A program made the position numbers and the translations under genes. A stretch of DNA of 64,000 nucleotides from Rotaria macrura. Taxonomy: Eukaryota; Rotifera; Eurotatoria; Philodinida; Philodinidae. The stretch spans positions 124,001 to 188,000 of the forward strand of contig OENT01000049.1 of assembly GCA_900239685.1 (NCBI GenBank), written 5' to 3'. Positions within the stretch are counted from its first letter, which is position 1. Each line of letters begins with the position of its first letter. Positions 1 to 14,144 of the stretch are shown here, piece after piece. The notes beneath the pieces are model-generated. The model was not told where the DNA came from. It saw only the letters and a list, made by a program, of their open reading frames with translations, and searched no databases.

Positions 1-3000
1 ATGACGCACGACATTTAGTTTTCTTTTTCATTTCAAAAACAATCGACGAAATGCGCTAGTGCAATATGAATTGTAAAAAGTTATTCTTAGAATTTAATTT
101 AGATTTGCATTGAAAAATAATAACAAGTAAAATCGTACAAATTTGTAGATACGTTACATGAAGTGTATCAGGCGTTTCGTCAAGAACAAAATGATTCTAT
201 CATTTAATGAAATAAAAATATCATTAAATAAATGAATAATTTTAGCTTCATGTAGATGTATATCTCATAGTTCTTCGCAAATGTCAAATCTGGACGGTAT
301 CAGTTTTTTGTTTTTATCAATACCGACACCTATGTGAATCAGTATCTTGACTTGACTTGGCTTGTATACATCCGAGATGATTCATAATATAATTATTTTC
401 TAATGTTTACTATTTTACGTCGTCACCAATGAAAAAATTCAAAACTTTTTGTATACTTCTATTCTAATAGAATCGATCTGCCCCAAGTGTCGAATATAAA
501 CTTCTGCCTAATCAATGACAAAAGCAAATAAGAGGTTGAAAGTTATAGATTCATACTCTATTAATGATCAAAATAGAGTTTGAAGAAAGGCATTAAAATC
601 GGAATATTGGAGGTTTTTTTCTACGAAAATAGATTTTAAAAGTTTTTTCTTCCCTATTGGCATTGTGGGATCTTTTCAAAAGCACTTGTATAACTCATGC
701 GCTTGAACGCATCTCAGATTTGCCAAACTTTTTATTTTCACAATGATTATTCATTGTTGGTAAACGAATATATATATATTTATCATTACTTATCCATTAC
801 TGAGTATTCTTTGGTTTTTCTCATAGATCTAAGCAGTTGCTAGAAAAAATTGAAGTTAAGTTGTTTCTCAAAAGTTCATATCAACCGTAAAATGAATTCC
901 AAATCCTACTGAAAGAAGTTGATTTAATTGAGATTAAATGAAATTCTACAGTTTAATTAATTCAATTTACTTCAATATACGATTAATATATTATTATCTT
1001 AATGACTCGAATTACTTGAGCATAGATATAGATCAATACGACGAGTTGTTTTATGTAGGTATAATGAGATATGAGAAATCTGTTGTACTTACTATTCTAA
1101 ACAAGTAATTAGTTTAGAACAGACACAAACTATACTCTCATACATTCCAAGATTGAACATGAAAAAGTATTTTTGTTTTCAAGTACAAAAACATTTCTGC
1201 AATAAATTTGATATTAAGTGGACGCAGTGCAAAGTTACAGCACCATGTATTTTTCGTCTAATCATACATGTTTAAAAGAAGTTTTTGACGCTGATCCCAA
1301 AAACCATATTTATGTTCCATACAAATCAAGTTTGTAGCATCTAATCTTGACCTATGGTGGCATAATTCGTTAATCTTATAACACTTCAGATTTCGAAAGA
1401 ATCGACTTTTTCAACAATGAAAGGGGATTTAGAAAAGGAAAAAGCGATAAAAATTTTTCTAGAACGTCAAATAACGGTTTTAGTTATATAGAAATGAAAA
1501 TTTATCGGTTATGATACATGTATGGTCAGTAATGATGCTATACGATGGTAATTTTTGAAACGAACATATAATACGTGAAAAAGCTTCAGATTGTATTGCA
1601 AGATTCAGTTTTCTATGAGAAATGCAAAAAATTTAAATTGTTTAGTATGAAAAATTGATTACTGATGGACAAGATATTAAGTTTTTCTTTAATTATTAAC
1701 GAGCATGAATGTTAATATTCTCTGGTGAGTTCACATTGTTCTCGATAAATGTTCAGAATAATGTGAAAAAATAACATCAAATTTGTGATCAACGTCAAAA
1801 CTGCATCTAAATATTTATGATTAGGTGAAAAGCATGAAATGTTGTAACTTTGTATTGTGTGCATCTTGTATTATTCTATTGAAACTCTCAGTCAATGTTG
1901 TAGAGAGTCGAACAATGCAAAAAAAAGGTTATGAAAAACTTATATGTCATCTCATAGATTACGAGAGAAAAAAAGCATCTACGAAACTGACTATTATCTG
2001 AGAATCAACTCAAATTCAGATAAATGATTTAACTATCTCCATAGCAGTTGATCTTTCTGTTAAAATTTCCGTTTCGTAACTAACACATTATTTTAAAAGA
2101 AAACATGTCGGAAGAAAGAATAATAATTCTCACTTCTTGACTTGACTGAATGACGTCATTAAAATAAACTTGGTGAAAACAAGTGACAGCATGAATTCGT
2201 TACTTGATTGGTCGAACCTTCCAATCTTCATGTCGATGCATTTTCGACTCAATTTCAATCTTACAATCTTTATTTTGAAAGTTTGAAGCAATTTACTCTA
2301 TCCGACAGTTTTCGTCATTCAACTGAAAATAATTGAAAAACTAAAAATGTACACATTCTACTAAAAATCACGTAACAGTTGCAATGTTTTAAGAATTCTA
2401 TCTTCGTGTTCTATCCATGAAATTGATGCCAATATTGAATGAACGAACAACTATGAAAAATTTGATATTTCATACTGAATTTTGTCTAATAGATTGCTCG
2501 TGATAAGAAGTACTCTGATCTAATTGTTACTTTGATGATCGATCAAGGAAATTATGGAGTATGAATGATTTCCGATCATTATGTAGTTCACAACGAAATC
2601 GTGTCATGGATATGTGTATTATCGACTCTGATATGTTTCTCAAGTCACATAGAATTAATTTCAAAGAATATGTTACAGATAACACGCATCGAAGAAATAT
2701 TTCTTTCTGAATGTATGTTTCCATCAAGTTAAATGGTTTACAAGATTTAATGTCTGTAGATTGAAAAGTAAATTCAATTCAATTCGTGTTTCCCTTGTGT
2801 GAAGATTTAATATCCATTGATTAATTCGAAGAAGAGAAATAAGCAATCATTGTGAGGATGCCAATCCCATGGAATGCTTTTCCGACTATACGATTTACTG
2901 CGTTAGATTCTTCGATAACTTTGCGTTTAAAATTTTTGTAGTATTTGTAATATTTGCATATCCATTTCATTTGGCAAATGTGTATGTTGATCATGTACTG

Positions 3001-5629
3001 TAGCTGATAAATCTGAATAACTTGTCGCAGTTACTTTACATCTTATACATAAATCATACTCAGAACCATTTTGGTTCTTACGTTTTAAAGAATATCAATA
3101 GCCAAGATAACATAATTCTCGTTTCCAATGTGTAGATTCAATAAATGTAGGAGACATTTTAAAAACAGTATGAAAACAATTTGTTTATCCCTGTGTGTAT
3201 ATACATTTTTCAAATATTTTCATATTAATGTAACGATCTTGCTCCTAAATTTCATGAACATCGTTTATTTCTCTTCTTAGAATTAATCAACAGAAAGTAA
3301 ATCCGTGGACAGTAAATCGTTCACTCAAAGTCAAAGACAGTAAAAATGATGATCAATTCAAATGTTTGATTAGTTTATGATTTCAAATTTCTTTACTCTC
3401 AGTCGCAGATCCAATGTGTAGCGCCATGGTTAACAAGTCAATCTCACTACTATGTGCAACATTGACCATAGGTATTGACAATAATATTTATTCACTCTAG
3501 TCATTACAAAAGGAAAGAGCAGGGATTCATTAATCTTAAGAAACCATTGAATAAAAGAATTTTAATTTGTTCAATTCATGTTATATAGCGTCACTTTACT
3601 TATAATATCACAGTAAATTATTAAGCTACAGTAATTCCACGATGGGTAGAGATATCACCACTTCCGAATGAGTGTTTGTGCGAGTTTAAACTCATTTTAA
3701 CAGGGCATGGCCTATTGTTGACGATAGACTAATATTCCATCTGGAATTGGATGGAACATATGCCGGGGGATGAACACTGATTATAGGATGCACTTTGTTT
3801 TCTTTAAATATAAGCAGGATTTCCAAATAAATACCTTATTGTTATGAAAACAAGAAGACAGTAATTTATGTCAGATAATACTTAAATTGTATGAAATGAT
3901 TAAAAAAAACTGTCAAATTAGTCTTTATATTCAAGAATACTAATTCTAATATGACAATTCTCATGGAAAGACTATTTCCAGAGAATGATTCAACATATTC
4001 GTCAGAAAATAATGATTTTGAATTTTTTCTGTATTATGTTTTTTCAAGAGCAATACGAATGCCGGATGTTACTTGTAGTTATTTGTTTGTTCATTTTCAG
4101 AAAATTATTCATCTTCGTCACAAGACATTCGAATTGTAATAGTCACTACGAATGGTAAATAAGATATACTCAATGAAATGTTATCACATGGTATAATAGA
4201 AAACAGTAGTCTTCTCAAACATCGGTAGAGTGGTTGTCGAAAGAGATGCAAATATAACACTTGCTATTAGAGATTATTCTGAGCTTTTGCATGCTAGATT
4301 ATCAATATGGATAAATAAAGTACGCGCCGAATTACAATCATGAACCGTCTTATTGTTCTTAGAAAATAGAACTCTCAAACTTCCTTTTTGACACGTATTT
4401 ATAAGTACTAGACTCGTTTTACACGGGTGAGGTGCGAACATCTCATTTAACATACATAAGTAAATAGACTAGTTGATGCTGCATTACTGAAAAGACCTGT
4501 ACTAAGCACTCAAGATTATTGAAATGTGTTTTATCATCTAGATATGCATGTTCTAGTTCCTGTATCCCCATGAAATCAATTGTTATTAATATGAGCAAAG
4601 TGACAATTATTTCAATCTCTTGCAAAGTGATGCGAATCTAACTGTTTCACTAAATGTCAAGGTGCAGCCAAGCGATGATCAATTTATCATTGAGATAAAA
4701 TTGTTCATAAATAGTATCAAGAACTATCAAGAGCAAAATGTTGTAATGCAATGGTTACACTGACATGCATTTTGTGACTTTAGCTATATCATAAATATAT
4801 TCTTCCGCTTACAAATCGAATTACATGGTGTAAATATAGGTAGATCATATATAGAAAAAAAAATAACCTGTTGAGAATAATCTCTAATAATACTGTTGAA
4901 ATGTATTCCGTAAATCACATTTTTAACTATTCATCGTTCTATAAAAACAACTGAAACGATCACTGATCTTTCGTCGTATCGTTGAACACGAAATAGATTA
5001 GTATTTCTTTTCATGATGACAAGTAAATGCTCGTTGATAAAATATTTATAATTGCCATGATTAAAACCAGTCATTCAGTGCATCAAAAGTTGTTGAAAAC
5101 ATAGGTCTCATTTTTCTAGATAAACACAAGTACTCTCTTAACACACTTTGTAATTACATATCTTCAACATATGATTCTACTGTAAAAATAGAAGATTATC
5201 ATTTAGCAACAACAGCACTTACGCCATTCGCATGCCACACAATTAATTAAATGTTTTGACTTTGACATTAAGTCTAATATATTTGAAGCTCTATTACGTA
5301 TGAAACATTTTTTCATGATTTGAAATATACATTAGTTTAATTAAGTCATATAGGTCTGATTCACGAACGACGCATACTTTTGGAAATGAATTTTTAATTT
5401 CCCTAATGAAAGGCCGTGCCAATTATTTGCTCGAAGGAGAATGGATGAATGTGTGTATGTTACATAATGTTGTTTTTTATATCGTATCTTTCCTAGAAAA
5501 TCTGGTGCCATCTTCTGTACTATTCTCGTTGGATATCTTGCTAGATTATATTTTCAGTAATCGAATAATTAGGAAGGAAAGATTATCATCCTTGTTTTTT
5601 TTTTCTTTTACAGTGTATATTTATTGTCA
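1..5629. other. AT-rich non-coding region
   Basis: No open frame here has family similarity, and I saw no convincing series of coding exons on either strand. Short open frames (for example near 3951-4139 and 5406-5726) have random-looking composition. The last bases hold a long pyrimidine tract and AG at 5612-5613. This looks like the 3' splice site of an intron in the 5' UTR of the F-box gene that begins at 5630. Confidence 0.55.
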
Positions 5630-6610
5630 ATGGCAACACGCCTTGATGATTTTCCTGTTGAGCTATTCTTTTCAATATTTGACTATTTTTGGGCACATGA
5701 ATTATTCTATTCCTTTTCAAATTTAAATACACGTCTAGACGAAATTCTTCTCCATTGCCAATTACACGTATCATCAGAAAATCAAAATATAATTTATTCA
5801 CCATGTCGTGTTCTGTCATTAAATCTCACAACATCACCAATATGTCTTGATGAATTCACTAATCTTCGTTCGTTAACATTGATCAGATGTAATCTTGATA
5901 ATCTTGTTCAGCTGTCTCCATGTTTATCCCGGTTACGAATTCATAGTACTGATTTGTCAACATCAAATATTAAACTTATTTTCGCATGTTCAACATTAGT
6001 CAATGTTCAATTAAAGTTACATCATAGATTAACATTCTTTTCATCGATGTTAAATATAGATAAAAATTTTAGTCGCATTGAATATTTAACGATAAATTAC
6101 ATATCATTGAATGATATAATTGAATTGTTGCAATATACAACAAAATTAAAATATCTTCATATATCACTTTTTGGTATAAATAAACAAAAACTAACAAATT
6201 TTTCTTCTATACCAACGCTAACTCGTCTTACGTGCCTCTCAATGGGTATACCATTTGATATTTTATGTTCACAATTTCTATCGGTCTATTTTCCGAATCT
6301 TCAAAGTCTTTGTATTTTTACTTCTTATGTTGATCAAAATTTATTTATCCATTATCTCGAACAACTATTAATGTATAAATTACGCTTTGTTAAAACAATA
6401 AATGCTAGTGCTCAATTCATAATTAATCGAGGAGTGACGCACAGTAATGATAATATTGCGACGATATCAACACGCTTTCGTACTGCTTTTTGGATTAAAC
6501 GTAATTGTCGAGCAACATTTAAATGTTGCAACGATGAGCCACATGTTATTCGACTGTATCTTCAAACAAATAAAAAGACACGTATACGACCATCAAGATT
6601 TGTAATTTAA
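5630..6610 (+). CDS. F-box/leucine-rich-repeat-like protein
   Basis: Intronless CDS of 326 aa. The start is the ATG at 5630, about 16 nt after a probable 3' splice site (pyrimidine tract ending in AG at 5613). Residues about 5-45 resemble an F-box: LDDFPVELFFSIFDYF, then a second hydrophobic helix and an NLNTRLDEIL-like stretch. F-box proteins normally bind SKP1 and present substrates to an SCF-type ubiquitin ligase. The rest is a leucine-rich region with irregular LRR-like units (LRSLTL, LSRLRI, LKYLHI, LQSLCI). The C-terminus is basic. Proteins of this layout are a very large family in bdelloid rotifers, so the specific substrate cannot be inferred. An AATAAA lies 68 nt after the stop codon. 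The F-box call is good; the LRR fold is an inference. Confidence 0.82.
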   Translation: MATRLDDFPVELFFSIFDYFWAHELFYSFSNLNTRLDEILLHCQLHVSSENQNIIYSPCRVLSLNLTTSPICLDEFTNLRSLTLIRCNLDNLVQLSPCLSRLRIHSTDLSTSNIKLIFACSTLVNVQLKLHHRLTFFSSMLNIDKNFSRIEYLTINYISLNDIIELLQYTTKLKYLHISLFGINKQKLTNFSSIPTLTRLTCLSMGIPFDILCSQFLSVYFPNLQSLCIFTSYVDQNLFIHYLEQLLMYKLRFVKTINASAQFIINRGVTHSNDNIATISTRFRTAFWIKRNCRATFKCCNDEPHVIRLYLQTNKKTRIRPSRFVI

Positions 6611-6677
6611 AATAAGAAGACAGAGCTCGTTTTGATCTTAATTTGCTTAACATACTGCTATTCTTACTTTTTATGTA

Positions 6678-6683
6678 AATAAA
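6678..6683 (+). terminator. poly(A) signal of the F-box gene
   Basis: AATAAA 68 nt downstream of the stop codon at 6610, in AT-rich DNA. Confidence 0.5.
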
Positions 6684-7744
6684 AATAATATACCAAACAT
6701 GAATATAAATAGGAATGAGAATAACACCTTACGATACATAGATATTCTTCCTTTTTAAATGTCAACGAGAACACATTTTTTTAATTGATGCCCTATTTAT
6801 TCCGCATGGTTTGATTTTGTTTTATTGTGAAAAGGAAATAATTTTCGTGTTCTTTTATTACCCTTGCAGTTCAGTTCATGTATGAAATTGTTTTCAATTG
6901 GAAAGAATACTTACAAAACTGCTATGATGTGTCTTTTATAATTAATAATGAATTACATGCATAACTCAGCGTGTAAAAGGAATTTCCTCGTTAAAAATAA
7001 AAATCAAATGTTTCGACGATGAGCAACTTCATACATAAAGTCAAAGAAATTCAGCTTATATTTCAATCTAAGTATATTTGTTCCTGCTATTAGATATGAG
7101 ACGTCAGTAAACTTTCTGGTATAGTCTCTTTTCAGGTCACCAATTACATCAGAGAAACGCTTTCGACAGCAAAAATCTATTAATATAAAGTATTAGGAAT
7201 TTCTAGTGTCAGCTCATAATCGTAGTATCATTTCGCGTTGTCTTATTCAAAAGGTATTCCCCCATCAAACCAAGGAAGATTATAATTAATGCTTTCCTTC
7301 CTGAAACGGCCAAAGTCTCACAATCAAATTTTTCTGAAGAACATGTAGTTTTAAATGAGTGAGGAAAAATACCAATTACAAAATTAGATGTTATGAATGA
7401 TCAATTGAGCATGAGTAAAAAGGAATACGATTAATATTCTATCAACAGTAAATTGCAGCGGATTTAGAGAACAAAAACATCAAAGTGTTGAATAATGTTG
7501 TTATGAATAGTCGTCTTTAGTTATTTGCTGACCTCAAGAATTTTCTCGCTTGTTTCCAATTTCTTTTTTAACAAGGACTGAACGAAGGCGAGAAAAGAAA
7601 TAGGAAAGAGGAAAATAAATCCTTTTTCTTTTAGCGTTTTTTTAGTCGCCAATCTTCTTCTCTTATGCTCTTCAAGAATATTCTTTTTAATAAAATATTG
7701 AATAGAGATCGCTCGACAAACAATAACGAGGAAATACGTGAAAC
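6684..7744. other. intergenic region
   Basis: About 1.06 kb between the F-box gene and the peptide GPCR on the same strand. I see no gene or repeat. It should hold the promoter and 5' UTR of the GPCR, but I cannot point to a specific element. Confidence 0.5.
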
Positions 7745-10700
7745 ATGCTTGAAAATGATGATCCTATGACAAACTATACAACATATACATCGACTTTCGC
7801 CCAACAGAGGAGTCATGTAACGTATTACTTTGTTCCGTTCTATACATTACTCTTCTTTTTTGGAACCTTTGGGAATGGTCTTGTCATTATAAGTATTCTT
7901 CGTTCGTCACGCCTTCGAACGGTCACTAATACATATCTACTTAACATTGCCATAGCTGATTTTGTTCTTCTTGTGAGCATACCTTTTCTTGTTATTACTC
8001 TGCTTGCTAATGGATGGATATTTGGAAATATTTTATGTAAAATGTATTACAATTTTATTCATATCAATCAATATGTTAGTTCACTTTTATTGGCTGCTCT
8101 TTCATTCGATCGATATCTGGCTGTGTGTCATCCAGTTCGAGCTATTGAATTTCGCACAAGAACGAAATGTGTAATTATTATTGCTGGTATGTTAGTCAAC
8201 GGAGTTTTGAAAGATAGTCGTACATTCATCTTTATTTCGAATTCTCTTTCGATTAGGTTGTTGGGTTGTCTCCATTCTATTTCTATGTCCAACATGGGTA
8301 TTCGCAACTGTCACGTCAGAACAATACGTGATTTGGTTTGGCTGCCGAGTGCAAAAGTAGGACTAGTCACAAAAGTTTTATTTCTGTTCGAGGAAACTAC
8401 GCTAATTTATATTCATACGCGTGGCTTCCTTCCAGTCCTTTTTAATGCAGCTTTGCAAACAAATAAGATTAAGCTAATGCACTTATATCAATGCTTCTCT
8501 CAACTTTAATTGATTTCCGTTAAAGAGAATATTTAGGCTTGAACAAGTATGCTCCAATAGATTCAACAGAGATTTACATGCAAAAATAACTTGCACGAGC
8601 AACGAGGAAAATAACTACCATCCATTTACATTTTTAATGTGATGCTCGATGACAACTAGTTATGAAAGTGTCAGCTCCAAAAAACGAAAGCATCTCAAAC
8701 GATCAGAATTTGATTTAATTATCAATCTATCGGAAGATACATAATGTTCATCTACAACGACTAAACTACAAAACATTTCCGTTCATTCTCATGAGAGAAT
8801 AAATCACATGTTAGACTTCAATTGAGATCTTTCAAGCAGATAATTTATACATCGACTAAATATATCAGCACATAGCGATTGTTATTTTACAATGTCACTT
8901 TCATTTAATATTGAAATTTGTACAATAATTAAAAAAACAGATCTTTCAAATTTTTATGACTACTAATCATGAGAAGTTCCTTTATTTCATTTGATCATGT
9001 ATGCTTAATATTTAAAATAATCATGAAAGAAATTTCAAATCAGGAAAAAATGTCTTTAAAGATGAAAATAAAGTATTTTTATTTCATGTTTGATGAGCTC
9101 ACGATATTCTCGTAAATGTAAATAAATATTTATAGTGTGCGAGTTTAACAGTACGCTACTTACTACGAATAATCTTAATGGATGAAAATTCTTCAATAAA
9201 GAAAAAACCTGTTCGATAACTGTCACTAGAGAACCTAATCAACTTCACATTCTCTTTGTTTGCCATGAATTTCAGTGACGTTCATAGTTGTAACCGTAAT
9301 AAAGAATAGCAAATAAAATTTTCATAGATGACATCAATGAGAATAAAAGAAAAACTAATTAATTTAATTTAGATGATTTTACTTTCTTTTCTAACTTTTT
9401 GTTGTTTGCTTGCAATGTCGTAGTTTGATGTATAACGTCAGTTAGTCTTATTAAAAACCATCAGAATACATTTTCATGTCTATACAAAGCACAAAGTGAA
9501 GCTTCGAACGTGATTGTTGAAAGGAAAATATTTAAGAAGTGTCCGCACGCTTATAGATCAGTCTGATTACGAAGAGGCCCTATCTATGTTTTCAGTTTCA
9601 ATACACTAATATCAAATCATAGAAAAACTTAACTAATTCTGAAAAAAGCCGTACATGTAAATAGATTTTCTTTGTATAAAAGCATGATATCATATAGGAT
9701 GAAGTTATTTTACGCTGACGTTCAATTATTTTGTTTATTTATAGCATGTCAGTATAAAAGTATTAGTTTCATGTTCGTGAGTGTCATACAGAATTTATCT
9801 TTATGTCGAATAAAAATTATATGAAAAATATATTCTCAAAGTATACAGTATATACCAAGCTGCAACCTTCAATTACTTATCTATCAACCTGAGTGCATGT
9901 ATAATTTAACTTGATATTTTGCATGATTATGTTGATGATATTCACAGATAGATCTGTTCTGGCATAGAATNGATGTATTCATATTTGATGACATTCTTTT
10001 TCTTTAATGAATAATAGTTATTTTGTAATATCAAGCTTCTTTATCGGGATGAGCACCTCGAAGAAGTTTTCCTTCTGCCAGAAAAAGAATAATTTTATTC
10101 ATGCTATTTGAACTTCTTGGAAAAGAAAACATTTCATTGATGGCTTGACACATTGTGACATCATTCTTTTTTTTAATATTTTGTCATTGATTGACATGAA
10201 GAGTGTTCTGAAGACTTATTTTATCACTAGGAAGATAACAAGATGGACGATAAAATGATTATTATACAGATTAATAATTGTCTAAAACATCTCGAGGCTC
10301 TCTCGACCTAATAATTTAGCAGAATAGAAACGAAGAAAACAATTAATCAGAAAAATGTCGGCATGTTTTCTTATTTGTATGTGCCCTTTTTTTGTCTCAA
10401 AAAACAAAGTGACATGAAATCCTAACAAGTTTTGAATGAACTAAAGTCAATATTTTGATGTTCATTAGATATTTTGTACTATTTCAGAAAAAAAAACAAA
10501 TGAGATATGATTTATCTCCTTTCCAGTATTCAAAGACTTTTCTTGATGAATGATTTCATAGATCGATTTAAACAGAATTTCATTTTTTTGATGAACATAT
10601 TAAATACATAACTAATCAGGAAATTTGTGTTTATATTTGACTTTGTTCAGGTGTGTTATCGACTTTCCAACTATTTCATTTCGAATACCACCAGAAATTG

Positions 10701-11530
10701 TTTTTACGTATTACGCATTTTTACTTGGATTTCTTATTCCTGTATCTATGATAACAACATTCTACATACTTGTTCTCATACGTCTGAATACGATCCGTCG
10801 AAAACATAAATCAGGCATCAAACAACGTTCACATCGTAAAGTAACACGGGTTGTTCTTGCCGTTGTAACAGCCTATTTTATTTGTTGGGTACCATATTGG
10901 TTTTTACAAATATTTATCACAATCAATCCCTTGATACATTCTTTACGTTTAAACTTTTCCATATTACCAATTCAAACAACTGTACCTTTCCTTAAAGAAT
11001 TAACACATTTAACAACTATATTTGGTTATGCTAATAATTGTCTTAATCCAGTATTATACGTTTTCTTATCGGATTCATTTCGTGAAGAATATTTAATGCT
11101 TCTTAAATGTTACAACCCCGGTGGATTGTTTCATCAAGTACCGTTGAATGGTGGCAATGTGACAGCAAATTGTACACAACGTAATCTGACGCGATGTACA
11201 TCACTTCAATTGAGAAATCGTAAAAAGAATACTAAACAAATTCTTAAACATAGTGTAGCTACCGAAGAAATACCTTCAAATTATGGATCGTTTGCTTTTT
11301 TTCTTCATCGTGGTAATACTCTTAGAAATCAATCGAGTTCATCATCTTCTTTACGGGTTTTCGATCCTGAAAGACCTCTTAATGATAACACAACATCATC
11401 TCCTTTGAATGCATCAAGTAGAAGTCCAGAAAAAGACCATAACTTAATGTTAACAGTTAACACACATGCATATTTTTCTAAATCTCCATCGAAAATAATA
11501 GACGATGGCGGCGTCTATTGTGGTGAATAA
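7745..11530 (+). CDS. Somatostatin/allatostatin-C receptor-like GPCR
   Basis: Three coding exons: 7745-8186, 8257-8356 and 10651-11530 (473 aa). It is a rhodopsin-class, seven-helix peptide receptor of the plasma membrane. Helix markers are N44 (TM1), D72 (TM2), C98 (ECL1 disulfide), DRY at 122-124, W150 and P159 (TM4), an ECL2 Cys at 177 or 182, CWVP at 259-262 (TM6) and NPVLY at 313-317 (TM7). The TM7 stretch YANNCLNPVLY followed by FLSDSFR is the signature of somatostatin and insect allatostatin-C receptors, which usually couple to Gi/o. The 100-nt middle exon carries TM4. It was found by its W/P pattern and by matching phases (1 then 2). Its 3' boundary could instead be 8335. Intron 1 is 70 nt; intron 2 is about 2.3 kb and contains an undetermined base at 9971. 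The ligand cannot be told from sequence. Confidence 0.88.
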
Positions 11531-11640
11531 ACGTCAAAGACATTATAGTTTCATGTATGTCTGATTGTTTTCCTATTGTAAGAAGTTCAATCAAAACATA
11601 TTTTCGTACGCTTAACATGTACAGCTTTCTTTTTTCGGTT

Positions 11641-11646
11641 AATAAA
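11641..11646 (+). terminator. poly(A) signal of the somatostatin-type GPCR
   Basis: AATAAA 110 nt after the stop codon at 11530. Confidence 0.5.
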
Positions 11647-13940
11647 TATCAATTCATAGTTTCTACTTCAAGGTAGTTCTTTTATTTTTCATAACATACG
11701 AAGGCATGAATAAATCTCTGTAAATTTATTAATCATAGAACAAACAGTATCAATATTAAAATCATGTTTTCCTTATTTACATTTTTATATAGATCAACGT
11801 TGAGAGACTCTTCCAAGTTAAATGATTGTTTATTCTTTGAACTGTTGACAAGGATTCATAAAGTTTTCTATGTTAGTTTTGTCTATCGCATGATATCCAT
11901 ACTTAAGTTTAAGAAAGAACATTGTGCAATCTCATTAATTGGAGAACAGCAACAGTTAATGATCTATATTATTTTCAATAATCTGAAATAGTGGAAATCC
12001 GGATGTATTTTCGATTCCTAGTACGACAAAGTTCTTGTCAAACAAATTATACTCGCAAAAAATTAATTGGAAGCATTCATGAAAATGCTATTCCGGTTTG
12101 AGTTTAACATGCATTTCAAATCTAAGTATAGCTTCAGAAATGATACAACAGTCAGTTATTCTCCTACACATACTTATAACTGTTAATGTTGAGCAAATAG
12201 AGTCGGACATCTGTTCGATTCGATTCAGTTGAATCCTATTAACTGTGAGTAAAAGTTCTAATGGTCTAATCGAAATTACCATGAGCTAGGGCAATCTTTT
12301 TATCTATGTCATTCGAGTCGTGTTTGTGAAACCGATGAAAATTCAATTAACTTCAGTTGACATACTCTTAGATAAAACGATGTTCGAAATTCTACCGCTT
12401 AAATAGCTGCAAATAACACGTTGCTATCTGTCAACCTTATTCAGATCATGCTCTCTTTAATTCTATTCTGAGCACCAATTTCCTAATAATTTCCCATCAG
12501 TGATGACATACAACTAGAGATGTTGAGTTCTTGAGCAGCATTCTTTAATACTCTGTATACTCCATAGAACGATTGGAACTCCAGAATTTCTTGTTATATA
12601 CTCTTGAGGACAAAAATAGACAAAAGAATTCAACGTTGAATCCTCTATATGAATAAAGTCTATGGAAAAAAATCGTTCCATGTCGTTTACATGCCGCTGT
12701 CTTCTTCACTGCATAAATACTAAGAAGCAAAAAAGCAGCTCTACTCATCGACATGCTATCAGAAATGCAAGGATAAGATTGTGCTATAGTAAATCTTTAA
12801 ATTAATAATCAATATTGCTCTTCTAAAATTTCAAACTCGTACGTCTAGAAAGCTCATTAAAACATTTTAGGACATGCAATTAGTTCATACGATATGCTAT
12901 CAAGACATAGTGAGCCACGTTTGTCTTGAGATCATGCAAGAGTAAGTGAGTAATAGATCGGAACGAACATTTTTTCAAAATCAAACACAAGAACAGAGTT
13001 TATCAGGTGAACCTTCAAGATATTTTTTCGTCTTGTTTTTGACCAAGAAAAATATAAATATGTTCTTGGCAATTTTTTTCAATAAAATCAAAAAGAAATA
13101 CTTTACCATAAAAAGATTTTTAGTATGCACAATAATGTAGAACTGACACTCATATTGCAATACGATAGTAGACAGTTATGAAATATCAGGTGTACTTACA
13201 ACCAATTATGTTGTTGTTATTTTCAAAAAAACTACTGATTCTAAACTTAACACTACTCTTAAATGCAATATTCTATAAATTTGTCTCGTCTTCATTGTGA
13301 TCTGGTGAAATATATTTTGAGTGCAATCTACATAGAATTTCTAGAGTAATCAACATTTGCTTTTCGAATTTCATGACGACATAAGTCAATAAATTTCATG
13401 GAAAAAATTTTGATTGGCACAGAACATGTTTCACAATTGACCTTTCAACATTTTACTCAATCCGCATTCAAATAAGAATAAGAAGGTCGCTTTGAACGAT
13501 CTTCTCTATAAAAACTTATTTGATGTCGAAAAAAATCAGCTGAATTTCCCATGAGTTTAATGTTTTGAACGAGTATAACAAATTAGAAATAGTGCGTTGA
13601 ATTTGGATGAATTTGAATGACATCTAATCGATCGAAAACTTCTAACAGGAACTAATCCACATACACTTCCGTCAAGCAGACCGAATGAACTTTCGAACAT
13701 TTAAATCATGGATATATGTGCTACTCTATAAAGCTTTATTCTTCATTGACAATAACGAAGATTAATATCAATGGCAAAATAATCCTCTTTATATCTGTAC
13801 TATATAACGAAGAAAATATGATTAATACGCCCATGAAAATATATTGATGTTTTATTTTATCGAAATCATGTCGAATACATTATTTCCGATGAAGAATAAA
13901 CATTTTAAACAGTGTAGCTACAATCATTCTGTGGCAACGT
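11647..13940. other. intergenic region between convergent genes
   Basis: About 2.3 kb between the 3' end of the GPCR (+) and the 3' end of CCT4 (-). Small open frames are present (for example 11764-11991 and 12545-12754), but they show no recognisable domain and no splice structure. I see nothing else. Confidence 0.5.
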
Positions 13941-13946
13941 TTTATT
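13941..13946 (-). terminator. candidate poly(A) signal of CCT4
   Basis: AATAAA on the minus strand, about 200 nt downstream of the proposed CCT4 stop codon. The distance is somewhat long, so this is only a candidate. Confidence 0.3.
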
Positions 13947-14144
13947 TACTTGAAAGAAAGACACGAATCTTCGTCATATTAAAAACTACGATAGTCTTCT
14001 ATCACATTGCAAATATTTTTAAAACAGATAAGCTTTTCATCAAGCAATAACTAGGAGCTAATATTTGTTTTTAAAGTGAAGTTTCCTATGGAATTATTAT
14101 TACATGTTCACATATGCACGAATTCTTTTTTGATGGCCATAGTA

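Noticed and set aside
5406-5819. Overlapping open frames on both strands ahead of and antisense to the F-box gene
   Set aside because: No domain similarity. The plus-strand frame runs across a polypyrimidine tract and AG that look like a splice acceptor, and the minus-strand frame mirrors the F-box coding bias.
9971-9971. Ambiguous base (n) in the long GPCR intron
   Set aside because: This is an undetermined base in the assembly, not a biological feature.
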